Below, in pieces: positions 1-12,282 of a DNA stretch of 64,000 nucleotides (position 1 is its first letter; every line of letters starts with the position of its first letter). The position numbers and the translations under genes were made by a program. This DNA is from Gonatopus flavifemur (lineage: Eukaryota; Arthropoda; Insecta; Hymenoptera; Dryinidae), in contig JAFFJZ010000007.1 in NCBI GenBank assembly GCA_018340375.1, forward strand, positions 5,952,001-6,016,000, in the 5' to 3' direction. The notes beneath the pieces were generated by a model. That model made no database searches, was not told where the DNA came from, and saw only the letters and a program-made list of their open reading frames with translations.

Positions 1-380
1 TGACCGGTGGACACGTGCGTCACGTTTCACGGAAAACATATTACATAAGAATTGTTTATTGACGCATAATGTCCAATTTTTTGTTACATACAATAATGCT
101 TGCTATGAGCTGAGAAAAGTTCTTCTCCTGAATATCATTTCTAAAATAATAAGATGATATTTGGTTAATGGGAGAGACCTTTATCCTATTTCATTTGATC
201 TCTCGTAAAAACGTGTTCATTAGATGTTTGAATCGATTTATCATGATGTTTGAAACACTCTGATAATTTGTGACATTGGATTGTCTCTTCACTCCACCAA
301 AACGTATCTTAGCACTCTTCCAGAGATACCAGCGTGCTGACTGAGAATGAACATTTTGTCTTTTGTATGAGATTATTCCC
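1..380. other. Unassigned flank left of the first transposon
   Basis: I see no supported gene here. An open frame on the minus strand crosses into the inverted arm that follows and has no recognisable domain. The sequence does not recur beyond the right arm at 5949, so it lies outside the repeat pair. Confidence 0.5.
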
Positions 381-1497
381 AATTGAACCCACGGGAAGAA
401 GAACTCGACGAGCGCTCGAACCGCGGTAAAAGTATGGTCCAAGCGGTCACGTGGGGGACTGGAAAAAAAGTCGGATAGGGCTTGAAAAATCAATTCGAGT
501 GTTCGTTTACAATGTTTTTCTATGATCAATAGTTTTCGAGAAAAAAATCCAAAAGTACCTCTTTCTCTCGTACTAAAAATGAATGTTTTTTCATCTTAAA
601 CTCGTTATAACACGAGCAGTTTTCAACGTATCAAGATGAGTCTTGCAGATTCTGATTCGGAACACTCCCCCGAAGCTGACGATCTCGACGAAATTTTCAA
701 AAATTGATGCAAAATTAATGAATTCTCAATTTGAAGTGAAAACTTGGTTTTCAACGAAGAGGAAAACTTTGCATTGAAAAAGTGTCGGAGGAAGTATGAG
801 CTACGAAAAACTTCCAGCGACAAAGTTGTTCGCTAGTGTGCGGACAAACTTCATGGAAAGTTTCAGATCAATTGGACTATTGGTTCGAAAGATACAGCGA
901 TTTATCCATCAGCTCGCAACGGAAATTTCTCATGACTCTACGTCGTTTACCTGCTGAATATGAGGATCCGAATGAAAGGTTGCATTCACTCGATTTCTCA
1001 ACGTAGATTCATGTTTTTTTGGTCGAAGCATCCAAATATCCAACTATTTTTGCAAAATTCGTTATACATTGTTTTTTTTTATAAACAATTTTTATTCAAC
1101 GCATCAGTGTTCAATCCTTATTCTGCAAGATGAAAATTGAAGATTGAACATTTGTGTGCTCTCTCGAACTCAATAGTTTCCGAAACTTATTTCACGATTA
1201 CTTGGCCAAATCTTAACGGAATGATATAAACATTGATATCCAGATTCGATGTGTATTGCCGAAGCTTGTAAAATGATTCGAATGATGAAAACATTCCGTT
1301 TTTCAATAATATTTGATAACGAATTAGTGACTCTCAGGCTCGTGTTTTCCGAGTTTCAACGACACAAAGTGTCGAGCGAAATGTGAAATTGAGAAAACTT
1401 CGAACAATAAAGTTATGCTCTTATGTTTGAGGAAGTTTTTCTGGAAATTTGAAATTAATCGAACAAAAAATATTGGGTTTATGATTTATGTAAAACA
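381..1497 (+). repeat. Left long inverted arm
   Basis: This arm of about 1,117 bases is repeated in inverse orientation at 4806-5948, and the match ends inside at GTTTATGATTTATGTAAAAC. On the plus strand an ATG at about 636 opens 23 acidic codons (MSLADSDSEHSPEADDLDEI and three more) before a stop, and this short frame is present in both arms. Whether it is translated is unknown. Confidence 0.85.
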
Positions 1498-1694
1498 AGC
1501 GGAGCCGCCGAGCACGCAGAACTTCGGTGTTGACGAATGAAGACACAAAACATCAAATAAAAAAAAATACCTATATAGTAATTGCAACCGTAAGAATAGA
1601 AAACATTGCTCCCTCCGATGTGAGAAAATGTGTATAATTCCACATCTTGAACAATTTTATTATTGAATTTATTTTCCGGGTTAGTGTAATAATA

Positions 1695-4033
1695 ATGTCT
1701 GATAAAAACAGTTCGAAAACTGGTCGAAAACGTACAAGAAATCCGAACAACTGGATGAAAAACAAAAATAAAAAGGCTAAAAATGAGGTTTGTATATTCC
1801 GTATATATATTTAGTATAATACAGTGTGCAATGGAATGGTGCTGTCAACAAATTTCTTAATTTTCCATGCATAACTGAGACATAATACATTGTATTTTCG
1901 CAGTCATCGATGTATAAATATTTCTGTATCTAACAGTCATCCAACCCATAGAGCATCGAAGATTTCATTACAGCCGCAGAAATCTAACGTTTGAAATATT
2001 GGAATATTTTTGTAATATTGCTGCATGTCGTACTGAGATTTCAAAGTCCTTTCACAAATATTGCAATGTCCGCTAATCTTACATTGCAATACAAGATTTC
2101 TGAATTATTTTTGAGATATTTCAAGAACGTTTATGAAATATTTCATTGTAATGTTTCTTTTGTAATATATCTGAGACATTACAAATAGGTAACATTTCAG
2201 TTGACGGATTTTCCATATATTCTTGTGGAACAATATTGAAATGTAATGAAGATGAAAGAATGAAATACAATTGATACATTACTGAAATAATCTTCGAATA
2301 GTGTGTTACAGTCGATACAAAATTATTACTTAAAAATAATTATTCAATGTTGAGAACTTGGATAGTGTTTGAAATATCGAATTGTATAACGCGATCATTT
2401 GGTATTACAGGGACGAGAATATGTTTCGACTTCTGGGAAATCTATTGCAGCTAAGCAATTCAAACCCGTAAATTCGGGCTGCGTAAAACAATGTTTCCAA
2501 AATATTCCTGTTCAACAACAACAAAAATTTCATGACACATTTTGGAACTATGGCAAATATGATTCTCAAATCATTTTCCTCGCTGGATTAATGAAAAAGA
2601 GAGCGCCAAATGTTACAGGAAATGCGCAGAATGAAGTTGTTTTGTGGAATTATTTTTTGCATGCTGAATTCGGTGACATAAAGACTTGTCAAAAATTTTT
2701 ATGTAATTCATTGAACATAGGACAAGGGCGATTTACAACTATACGGAAAAAGATATTACATAATGAAACTATCGAAGATAGTCGGGGAAAACATGGAAAT
2801 CACGTAGTGCGATTGACCGGAGATGTAAAACAAATGATCCATCAACACTGTTTGTTAATCCCACACTCTGAGTCGCATTATAAAGGTCAAGCCGGTCGAA
2901 CGTCTAGTTTACAATATTTTGATCATCCTAATTTAACACTGAAAAAAATATATGCTTTGTTTTTGGAATATTATACAGCGAAAACAGGTTGTGAAAATCC
3001 TCCGATTGATTTATCAACCTACTCTCAATATTTTAATCGTCATTTGAATTTTTCTTTCTCAATACCACGCACTGATGTTTGTAACATGTGTTTTGAACAA
3101 GAGCGGCAAAACAATCCTGGTGATGAGTTCAAACAGCATAAAGAAAGTATAGAAGAGTACAAAATATTGAAGAAGAAAATGTTGGCAGAAGAAAATGTGT
3201 TATGTCTTGAATTTGATTTCGGTCAAAATTTACCTTTGCCGAAAATTTCTGTATCAGATCAGTTCTACAAGAGATTGCTTTGGCTACACGTTTTTGACGT
3301 GCATGTCTTCGGTGAACATGGCAGAAGTTACATGTTCTTTTTTTTAGAAGGAAATTTTAAGAAAGGTGGTAATACTGTGTGCAATTTTATCTTACATGCA
3401 ATGAAGAAAGAATTGGAGCTTAATTATTACAATAAAATTTATTTATTTTCGGATGGTTGCGGTGGTCAGAATAAAAACCGTTTCCTCGTCTCTTTCTTAT
3501 CATCGTTGGCTCAAGAATTGCAACTTGAATTTGAACATGTGTATCCAGTTCGTGGACATTCATACTGCTCTTGCGATCGGAATTTTGGAGTATATGGCAA
3601 AAAAAAGAAACAACTTGAAACTATTGAAACGGATGAAGACTACATTGATCTCATAGAAGGTGCAAGAAATCCACCATTTAAAATTGTCAGAGAAGTAGAT
3701 TGTCCAGTCCGAGATTATGAGGTTCTGTTACAGGAGAATGTCAAAGATATTAAGAATCTGCAAATCAGCAAAGCAGTACGGATTCAATATTTTCCTAACG
3801 GTCAAATCAATATATTCCAAAGTTACAATGGAGAACCAAAAATTCATATCATCAAATCTTCAGTGAGTTTACATGCATTATGCAAATCACCACCAGCTGC
3901 TCCAACTGGCATAAGTGCAGAGAAGATGAAAGATGTTCAAACTTTATTAAAATATTTGAGTCCAAAAGGTGTAAAATTTTTTGAAAGCTTATTTTCGAAA
4001 ATATCAATTAGAAAACCTAAAAATAAAGAATAA
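1695..4033 (+). CDS. Two-exon transposase-like protein of the GQNKN (DUF7869-like) family
   Basis: The gene is join(1695..1787, 2411..4033), giving 571 residues plus stop. Exon 1 starts at ATG 1695, encodes a basic peptide (MSDKNSSKTGRKRTRNPNNW...) and ends at the donor GAG|GTTTGT. Exon 2 follows the acceptor TTACAG at 2410, in phase 0. Visible motifs in spliced numbering are a C-x2-C pair near 255-258, EFDFGQNLPLP with Asp near 300, LFSDGCGGQNKNR with Asp near 379, RGHSYCSCDRNFG near 412-423 and a basic C-terminus. This order resembles proteins annotated with DUF7869, which I take to be a DDE/RNase H-like domain; that assignment is from memory. The frame has no internal stop, which contrasts with every other transposase here except piggyBac. 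It lies between the long inverted arms, so it is probably the mobility gene. The exact catalytic triad is inferred. Confidence 0.75.
1788..2410 (+). other. Intron of the GQNKN transposase gene
   Basis: The GT donor is at 1788 and the AG acceptor ends at 2410. The intron of 623 bases contains several short ATATTGC/GCAATAT stretches between about 1990 and 2190 that look like a decayed foldback insertion. No other coding signal is seen. Confidence 0.65.
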
Positions 4034-4157
4034 TTATTCACTCTAATGATATAATTTCTTTTTTTGGTTCAAAATATATTGTATGCACTTTGAATCGTTT
4101 ATTTACATGAATTTTTTACAGTGTATTGTGTCCAAGGGGGGCAATTTTGGTTCATTA

Positions 4158-4446
4158 CACGGAGAAAAAAGATTTCGCTATCTGAATGAATCCGTCTTCG
4201 CTAAGTGGATTGAATAGAAATTCGCTGTATTAACGAACCAATGCGCTGGATTAACGAACTAATTCGCTGTTTTTACGTATTGATTCGTTATAATTATCAG
4301 TCCTTCGCTGGTCTTGCGGAGCTTGATTCGTTGAAAATATCATTGGCGTTTATTTCAGCAAACTTGCTTGCTGTCCATATAATAACGAGCGAATTTCGCT
4401 GGAACAGCGAAATTCTTGCTATTTCAGCGAATCTTTTTTCTCCGTG
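4158..4446. mobile_element. CACGGAG-type foldback MITE, 289 bp
   Basis: The ends are CACGGAGAAAAAAGAT and its inverse ATCTTTTTTCTCCGTG, each flanked by TA (4156-4157 and 4447-4448). The interior is a run of TTCGCTG-like motifs in both orientations. It lies 3' of the transposase stop codon. Confidence 0.85.
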
Positions 4447-4448
4447 TA

Positions 4449-4545
4449 CCCTCACAATACAACTGCATTCAGTTACCTTTCTCAAACGTGTAACACCTTT
4501 CAGAAAGGTATCGAAAGGTAACGGGAAGCAGTTGTGCTGTTAGGG
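4449..4545. mobile_element. Small foldback MITE (CCCTMACA ends), 97 bp
   Basis: The ends are CCCTCACAATACAACTGC and the inverse GCAGTTGTGCTGTTAGGG, flanked by TA on both sides (4447-4448, 4546-4547). The left TA is shared with the preceding CACGGAG element. The interior has AGTTACCTTTC and its inverse GAAAGGTAAC. Confidence 0.7.
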
Positions 4546-4805
4546 TAACATTGAATTCGAATTAAATTTGTCCGGATTCAATTCGACAATCATGTCTATA
4601 AACAATTCAAAGTTCACTAGCATTTCCAAATCATTTATGACTGAAGAAAAAGTACAAATAATGAACTTTTATCACGAGGTTTGTATGTGTCATATATGAT
4701 GTGAATGATATCCAAACACGTTGCATGAGACATTTTAAACTTGTCCGAAATATATTTCAAGACATGAATATGATGTTATACAGGACCCGTTCATAAGACG
4801 AGATC

Positions 4806-5948
4806 GTTTTACATAAAACATAAACCCCATATTTTTTGTTCAATTAATTTCAAATTTCCAGAAAAACTTCCTCAAACATAAGAGCATAACTTTATTGTTC
4901 GAAGTTTTCTCAATTTCACATTTCGCTCGACACTTTGTGTCGTTGAAACTCGGAAAACACGAGCCTGAGAGCCACTAATTCATTATCAAATATTATTGAA
5001 AAACGGAATGTTTTCATCATTCGGATTATTTTACAAGCTTCGGCAATACACATCGAATCTGGATATCAATGTTTATATCATTCCGATAAGATTTGGCCGA
5101 GTAATCGTGAAATAAGTTTCGGAAACTATTGAGTTCGAGAGAGCACACAAATGTTCAATCTTCAATTTTCATCTTGCAGAATAAGGATTGAACAATGATG
5201 CGTTGAATAAAAATTGTTTATAAAAAAAACAATGTATAACGAATTTTGCAAACATAGTTGGATATTTGGATGCTTCGACCAAAAAAACATGAATCTACGT
5301 TGAGAAATCGAGTGAATGCAACCTTCCATTCGGATCCTCATATTCAGCAGGTAAACGACGTAGAGTCATGAGAAATTTCCGTTGCGAGCTGATGGATAAA
5401 TCGCTGTATCTTTCGAACCAATAGTCCAATTGATCTGAAACTTTCCATGAAGTTTGTCCGCACACTAGCGAACAACTTTGTCGCTGGAAGTTTTTCGTAG
5501 CTCATACTTCCCCCGACACTTTTTCAATGCAAAGTTTTCCTCTTCGTTGAAAACCAAGTTCTCACTTCAAATTGAAAATTCATTAATTTTGCATCAATTT
5601 TTGAAAATTTCGTCGAGATCGTCATCTTCGGGGGAGTGTTCCGAATCAGAATCTGCAAGACTCATCTTGATACGTTGAAAACTGCTCGAGTTATAACGAG
5701 TTTAAGATGAAAAAACATTCATTTTTAGTACGAGAGAAAGAGGTACTTTTGAATTTTTTTCTCGAAAACTATTGATCATAGAAAAACATTGTAAACGAAC
5801 ACTCGTATTGATTTTTCAAGCCCTATCACCCAGTATTTTTAGTTTTCCAAAATTCCGACTTTTTTTCCGGTCCCCCACGTGACCGCTTGGACAATACTTT
5901 TACCGCGGTTCGAGCGCTCGTCGAGTTCTTCTTCCCGTGGGTTCAATT
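4806..5948 (-). repeat. Right long inverted arm
   Basis: This is the inverse of 381-1497. It carries about 28 bases missing from the left arm, otherwise only scattered substitutions. A MITE abuts its outer end. Confidence 0.85.
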
Positions 5949-6036
5949 ACCGACCCAGTACAAACATCGCAGCAATATTACAGCAATATTGGGATATTGC
6001 AGCAATATTACTGCCATATTTGTGCTGAGTGGGTAA
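5949..6036. mobile_element. Short foldback MITE at the right border of the long-armed transposon
   Basis: The ends ACCGACCCAGTACAAA and TTTGTGCTGAGTGGGT are imperfect inverse repeats around AGCAATATTAC repeats. It begins at the outermost base of the right arm, which may hide that element's target duplication. Confidence 0.55.
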
Positions 6037-6822
6037 ATTAATAGGAAGATCCGAAATTGTCAGGAATTTAGGTTATTTCATCTATCGTGATACAGGCTCG
6101 AATTCCGAATTTGAAAGTTACAAATTTTTGACCAAAATTCATGTCCATATTGCTACTTTGAAATTCCTATATGTGGAATCCTTATTGTCATTTCATACCG
6201 GAGAAAAAAGAGATAACCCTCTTCCTATTCACCCTACACTTTGGATCCTCCAAATCCACGTCTATTTCTATTTGAAACGATAGGGGTGAAAACATGAGAC
6301 TGGATGACTGGAAACAATGTTACAAGCAATGTTACATCCACTGTAGAAATTGTTCGGGATATACCCACACCTACATAAATGAAATTTCCTGTACTTGTAT
6401 GGGAAAAGTGAATTCCCATGCACCTGTAGGAATTAGTACCAGGATTATGCGTATATCTGGAGATCTGGATAATCGGTTGATTATCCGGATGTATGAATAT
6501 GGTCCGGATATCGGGGTATCCGGGTATTCACATCTCGTATAACACATAATGTGTAAAACGTATACTCGGCACGTGAAAGATGCATAATCTCATAGAAAAT
6601 GGGATATTTTCAACAACACATTCCTGGCACATATCATTTCACATCATGTGGTAATATTGTAAGAATTATATTCAATTCACATAGTAAGAAGATTTTCACG
6701 AATTCAGTAAACTACAACGTCTCATTTGCAAAAAAAACAATGAATTCATTGTATTGAGTTGGAATAAAATGGTGATGTTTATCGCGATGGATTTGGATAC
6801 TATCCCCTCGTAGCATCAGAAT
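6037..6822. other. Gene-free stretch
   Basis: Short open frames here lack coding character or known domains. Only low-level dyads such as GGATAATCGGTTGATTATCC near 6467 are visible. Confidence 0.4.
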
Positions 6823-7578
6823 CCCACACAGCACGCAGTTCTTGAAGATATCTAAACGAATACTCAATTGAGAGATCTTCAAGAAAGTTCTTGAAGACTT
6901 CTTAAATATATCTTTCAGAAGTGTTGGAAAGACATCTTGTGAAAGATTTCTAAAGGATGTCTCGATTCAAGACATCTCCAAGACGACCATGCGAGATATC
7001 TTAAAGATATCTTTGAGAAGCGTTTGAAAGATATTTTCCTGGAAGACTTTAACAAAATATGTTTAAGAGGATAGATTGTCAGCAGGTTTAGGTTATAAAT
7101 ACTTGATCATATGAATTGACATGAATAACACTCGGAATGTGCCTTTAATTATAATCGAATTACACATGTGATAAATTCGGTCACGAATCGAAAGCTTGAA
7201 AAATCTATAAACATGCCAAGAGATTTTAAATTGTGCAAAAATTACGATTTTGTAACCTTTTAATACCCACACTGGAATTAACGAATCTTCAAGACACAAA
7301 TATTTTACCAATGAACACTGAACTTTTTACGCTCAATTTTATGTACAGCCTTCAAGTAAATTCACAAAAATTCTCATTCATACTCATTAATAAGTTATTC
7401 TTCAATAACGTTGGGATAGAAATAATTTAGGAAGAATCTGTGGTATCCACGACCAACTTATCTAACATTTGTTTATATAATAACAGTTGTTTCAAAAGAT
7501 CACTTCTACTCTGAAAATGTACAACACTGACACGATTCCACTGTGTTATATCGACAATCATAAGCATCAAAACCGAAC

Positions 7579-7733
7579 TGTCTTTATAGCTCAGGTCACT
7601 GAAGCGTAAGTACATCGTAAGATGCGCGGGTTCGATTCCCGCAACCTCAAGGATTGAGATGAAGTCAACTTCATAGGAGTGCGAGAGCGATAAAGACAAA
7701 TATGGGGGTAGGGAGGAGAAGGAAAAAAAAGAG
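7579..7733 (+). mobile_element. tRNA-derived SINE-like element
   Basis: An A-box-like TATAGCTCAGG is followed by a perfect B-box context at 7626-7642, GCGGGTTCGATTCCCGC, a 5-bp T-arm stem with the TTCGATT loop. An unrelated body and an A-rich end (GGAGAAGGAAAAAAAAGAG) follow. The acceptor stem does not pair, so this is a tRNA-derived SINE promoter and not a functional tRNA. Confidence 0.65.
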
Positions 7734-8231
7734 TTGTTAGAATTTTTTTCGTGAATAAATTCAAGCTTCTTCCAAGACATTTTTATGAATTTTGCAAGAC
7801 TTCTTTAAGAAATCTTGAAGAACTCTTTTAGATTTCTTAATTTCTTCTTAAAGATATCTTGGAGAAGTCTCCGAGTAGTGATCGGCGATATCGTAAAAAA
7901 TATCGATATTCGATATCGATATATATCGTAGGTGAAATTATCGATATATGATAAATATCGGAGGAAAATTATCGATATTATTGATATCGATATTTTTTCC
8001 CGATATTTATTGGAAAGGGGATAAATCCGTCAAACGAGCATTTCACCGAATTAAACCCGTACCGTTCATCGGTATTCGCTCTGCTATGAAACACATTTCA
8101 ATGAATAATGTCAACATAAATTGAGATGATTCTTGTGTATTTGTTATGTCTTCATTATATTTCCTACATTATTCAATATATTATCTGCAACTATAGCATC
8201 TTTATACAAAAAATAAAACATAAAACTTATA

Positions 8232-10498
8232 TCAGTGACAGGATTGCCAATCTTGAAGGGATAAAGAACCCAAAAAAAGTAATTGTTGCATGTGTTCCGC
8301 TGTTAAACGATTACGTTTTTCAGTTATAATGAGTTTGGCTTGCGAAAATAAACGTTCAGAAGGTACTGACGTAGCAATAACTGTAAGATACCGTTTAGCT
8401 ATGTCCGCTAAAAATGGGCAACAATGTTGGTTCCAGAACTGTATCACATTGCTTTCTTTATCAATGGGAGGATGACTTAGATAATATTTCAGTTCTTCTG
8501 GCATTTCACTGAAATCTTGGTTCAATTGAAGGTTTCTCTTGTGGGTGTCTAGTAAGGATTGATGGTAAGACCAAAAGTCATCGTTTATAATCGGTGAAGG
8601 CTGATTGGGTAAATTATCAGATAAATTTACAGAGGTTTGACTCTTGGCATTATTTAATTGATTTTTTATTTCATTTATTGCACTGGTGCAAGCAACTGAA
8701 TCTGAAAAATATAACTTTTTGTATCTTGGATCCAATATGGTCGCGATTGGAATCAGATTCATACTTTCTATTCTTCCAAATCTGTTCGTGAATTCTTCTG
8801 TTGAAAGTCTTTTGATTTCCTTCCCAACATTTGAAGTTACCACGCTATTATCCAAATCATGTTCCAACGTCTTAATGACTGGAATCACTTGACTCCCTGT
8901 TAAGTATTAATCACCGCTAAGTATATTAGTGGCAATTTTGAATGGCTTTAATAACAAAATCAATTCTTTCAAAACACTTATTTCAGACGAAGTGATCATA
9001 TCTGGAGATGCTGGAATTTTTAAAAGGATAGGAGGTGATTTCTCAGATAATTCTATAAATCTTTCACACATATCATGTGTGGAATTCCAACGTGTGTCCA
9101 CACTCTGAATTAATTCCAAATTAGATACCAGTCTTAATTCATCTGCAGCAACCACTGACTTTTTGAAATAAGTAATTATCTGTTTTATTTTCTTTATTAT
9201 CGGTTGCAGAATATGGTTCGTCTCTAATAATTTAGCAGGTACTAAATTTAACGTGTGGGCGCTGCATGGGAGATATCTTTCTACACCAAACCCATCAATA
9301 ATGGCCTTTTTTATATTGGCTGCGTTGTCAGCCACAAGTGCTACAACAGATTCACGGTTTATGTTCCAATTACTCAAAATATCGAACAACCAATTCTTCA
9401 AATAATCTGCTGTATGACGATCATCCAGTTTTGAGACACCAATAACGACGGATTTAAAATCATTTCCCGATATATAGTGACATGTTACTCCTAAAAAGCT
9501 TCTAATATTCAAACAGTCTGTCCAAACATCGGTGCTGATCGAAATATGACGAACTTCGGATAATTCAGTTTTCATTTTTCCTGACAACACTTCATATCTT
9601 TTCTCCTTCAGACTGGTAATGGTTTTTGTGGATGGCATTTTGTAAAGTGGGGAAACCGTTCTGACAAAGTTGAGAAATCCCTCTTTCTCGACACAAGTAT
9701 AAGGCATCTTATCTTTTGCCAGCATATTTAAAAGCATGTCAGTTATCCGCTCAGATCTGGATCCTCCATCTGAAATTTCGAAATCTTTGCATTTTCTCCT
9801 CAAGTAAAAAAAAAAGTCATGTTGCGGCATTCTACTATTTTCATTTGAATTCTGATGAGCGTGAATAGATTTTTTAAATCTATGAAAACATACACAATTT
9901 TTGTATCACAATTCATTATATCTAACTCTTAGATTCTGTTGAGATAAGATAATAATTAATCATTAAATGATTTTTTTACCACAAATATTATATTCACCAT
10001 GATAAGATTTTTGCTGTGCGAACATTGTATCCACTTGTGGTTGCGATTGTTTTCTTCGCTTATGGGTATCCTTTGCAACAAATCGGGAAGTGGATGGTTC
10101 TGATGAACTTTCATCACCTGCGCTGAAATCAATGCCTTCGGGATCATCAATGCTCTCAGAATCTTCTGCATTCTATTGATAGAATATGATTTCATTATTT
10201 TTAGACAAAATATATAACTTTTTAGTAGGAATTTAGGATATGAAGAAAATACTTCAATAGCTACCGTTTCTGCAGGTTCCCTCTCGGATAGAAAATTTTT
10301 GTCTTGACACATGTTTATTAAATGTGAATGTTTGGTTTTTAATGGGGATTTCAAATTCGTTGTGTTTCCACTAGTTTTAATTATTTTGTTGCACAGCTTA
10401 CAAGTCGCTCCATCATCAGTTTTGATAAAATGCTTCCAAGCATCGCTTCTGGGTTTGGTAGTCACTATATAACAAACAATAGTCTTCAATTGAATCAA
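8232..10498 (-). pseudogene. hAT transposase with one in-frame stop
   Basis: Exons inferred on the minus strand are A (about 10480-10265, donor ACG|GTAGCT), B (10172-9998, acceptor CAATAG, donor CATG|GTGAAT) and C (9769-8232, acceptor AATTTCAG); reading frames join at both introns. Exon A has a BED-type finger (C-x2-C in ATCKLCNKI, His in KTKHSH). Exon C has ISTDVWTD and ALVADNAAN with the likely catalytic Asp residues, the CSAHTLNL motif, DTRWNSTHDM, and the C-terminal dimerisation region with SVPSERLFSQAK and LTAEHMQQLLFL. A single TAA at 8907-8909 interrupts the frame after NILSGD; the same frame resumes at once with YLTGSQVIPVI. The start codon is unresolved because an acceptor-like TATAG precedes exon A. 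The element is otherwise well kept, so the inactivation is probably recent. Confidence 0.88.
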
Positions 10499-11223
10499 TA
10501 AAGTGACTGTGTTTTTGACATATTTATAAAAACAGCGAACTCATTGCAATATTATTATGGCTTGGTTTAGGCGTGTGATCCATTTACAGCTATGATTTCA
10601 AATTTATTGTTAATTATCATCAAATAATATTACAAATCTTCGCAAAAATGCTGAATGTATCGATGAATAACGGATAATATCGATAAAAAAGGTATTCAAT
10701 GAATATAAGAGTGCGATATAGGTTGTGCTGTGAAATAATCTTGGAGAAAAGAACCACGTTGTTTCCAACGTTGAAAACAATAATGATAACCATGTTAGAG
10801 AGCACGTTTTCCACAGTGGTATAATGACCTCATCCCCAAAAAGGAAAAAAACAACGTCGATAACAATGTGATTCTTCAACAATTTTTGAGGAATCAGCAT
10901 AGTGAGGGAATATGAGGAATTTATTAGGAAAAGAATTTATTGATATATATCTAGACAACGTTGTTGTCAACTTTGAAAACTAGATGGACTTTTCCTCCGA
11001 AAATTGAGACATTCCAATAACATATTTTTGGATACAAGAAAAGAAACAACTATTTCCTCTCCGACACTTTTGATTTCCAAATGAAACATCTAAGCCGCAC
11101 ACAATTGTCATTGTTATTAATGTAAATCAAACCTTACCAGACTAGTTAAAAGAAGTACTGGGTTTCTTTTAATATATCTTTCTGAACACCTAATATTGCA
11201 CTTTTGTATTCATTCAGTTGGAT

Positions 11224-11390
11224 CAGTGATCCCAGATGAGCTCCGAACTGAGGGGAAGAGTATCCCCCACCACTATGCCATATATTTACGAACATATGTA
11301 GTGGTGCACCAACACATACGTTACATGTATATATGGCATAGTGGTGGGGGATACTCTTCCCCTCAGTTCGGAGCTCATCTGGGATCACTG
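11224..11390. mobile_element. hAT-type foldback MITE, 167 bp (copy 1)
   Basis: The arms are almost perfectly inverse, starting CAGTGATCCCAGATGAGCTC and ending in its complement. Identical 8-bp duplications AGTTGGAT flank it (11216-11223, 11391-11398). A second copy is at 47115-47274. It sits inside the larger hAT but has different termini. Confidence 0.93.
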
Positions 11391-11842
11391 AGTTGGATAA
11401 GGATATGAATAAAAGCATACTGTTTTCAGATATCAGGAAGGAAGGTTATGGACGCCACACACACACACTTCAAGCTAAAATTATCATCAGCAAACACTGT
11501 AAAATTGAAAAAACGAAACATTTCGATTATGCAAACAAGAGATAAACATACACAGCAAGATTATTTATTGAAACGAAGTACATTAAAACCAATTAATCAC
11601 TCAATTTATAATTGCACAACCATATAAATTTGAATATGATTTATAGGTGATTTTCAAAATCAAGTGATTAGGTTTATGTTCACTTTTAGGCAATCATGTA
11701 TTTCAAATGTGTTCAGTTAAAAACTTTTCTCAATCAAGTTCCAAATTCACATAATCAACATTTTTGACACCTCTCTCAAGTTTCATTCCAAATAAAACGT
11801 AATAAAATTTCGGGCTGAATCTCACATTCGGAAGTATGTCTT

Positions 11843-12180
11843 CCCGGGGAAAATATTTAGATCTCATTAGATCTATTGAGATCTACTTAGATCTAATTAG
11901 ATCTGAATTTTGACCAGATCTGGTTGAAAAAGATCAGATGAGATCTGCTCAGAACTTGGCATATTTGGTTAGATCTGAGTAGATCTCATTAGATCTGAAT
12001 TGAATATTAAATTCAATTTTAATGAGCAATTGGTGATTTAATTATCAGGAATTTTCTGATATGTTCCTGTACATGAATTTGATTTTCCACATATTTTGTG
12101 ACAAATACAAGTCAAATTGCAGTTTTTAGATCTGAATAGATCTGTTCGAATCTGGTCAGATCTAATTATTTTTCCCCCGG
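11843..12180. mobile_element. AGATCT-rich foldback MITE
   Basis: The ends CCCGGGGAAAATATTTAGAT and ATCTAATTATTTTTCCCCCGG are imperfect inverse repeats. The interior repeats TTAGATCTGAATAGATCT-like units. It is nested in the hAT element. No clear target duplication was found. Confidence 0.7.
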
Positions 12181-12228
12181 TTAATCAAAAACAATAGAAT
12201 AAAAAAGAACATAAAATAATGGAAAATT

Positions 12229-12282
12229 GGGTGAGTGCAGAACATTCGAAATGCAAAAGATTCGAATGTTCTGCACTCACCC
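12229..12282. repeat. Perfect 22-bp hairpin flanked by a 9-bp direct repeat
   Basis: Arms 12229-12250 and 12261-12282 are perfect inverse repeats (GGGTGAGTGCAGAACATTCG...) with a 10-base loop. GGAAAATTG lies on both sides (12221-12229 and 12283-12291), overlapping the left arm by one base, so it looks like a tiny insertion. Confidence 0.8.

Larger units (their letters stand above)
381..5948 (+). mobile_element. DNA transposon with ~1.1 kb inverted arms and a GQNKN-type transposase
   Basis: Two long inverted arms (381-1497 and 4806-5948) enclose a single intact two-exon gene. The outermost shared bases are AATTGAACCCACGGGAAG at the left and its complement at the right. The arms match almost base for base apart from scattered substitutions and about 28 extra bases in the right arm near 5828-5856. 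No target duplication is visible: the left flank reads GATTATTCCC and the right flank runs straight into a small MITE, so the true termini may lie slightly outside the boundaries given. Two MITEs sit between the stop codon and the right arm. The layout of long arms plus an uninterrupted DDE-like ORF suggests a recent autonomous element. Its superfamily is not known to me. Confidence 0.8.

Noticed and set aside
623..823. 66-codon minus ORF in the left arm, repeated at 5478-5678 on the plus strand
   Set aside because: Conserved only because the arms are duplicates; composition and lack of a domain give no support for coding.
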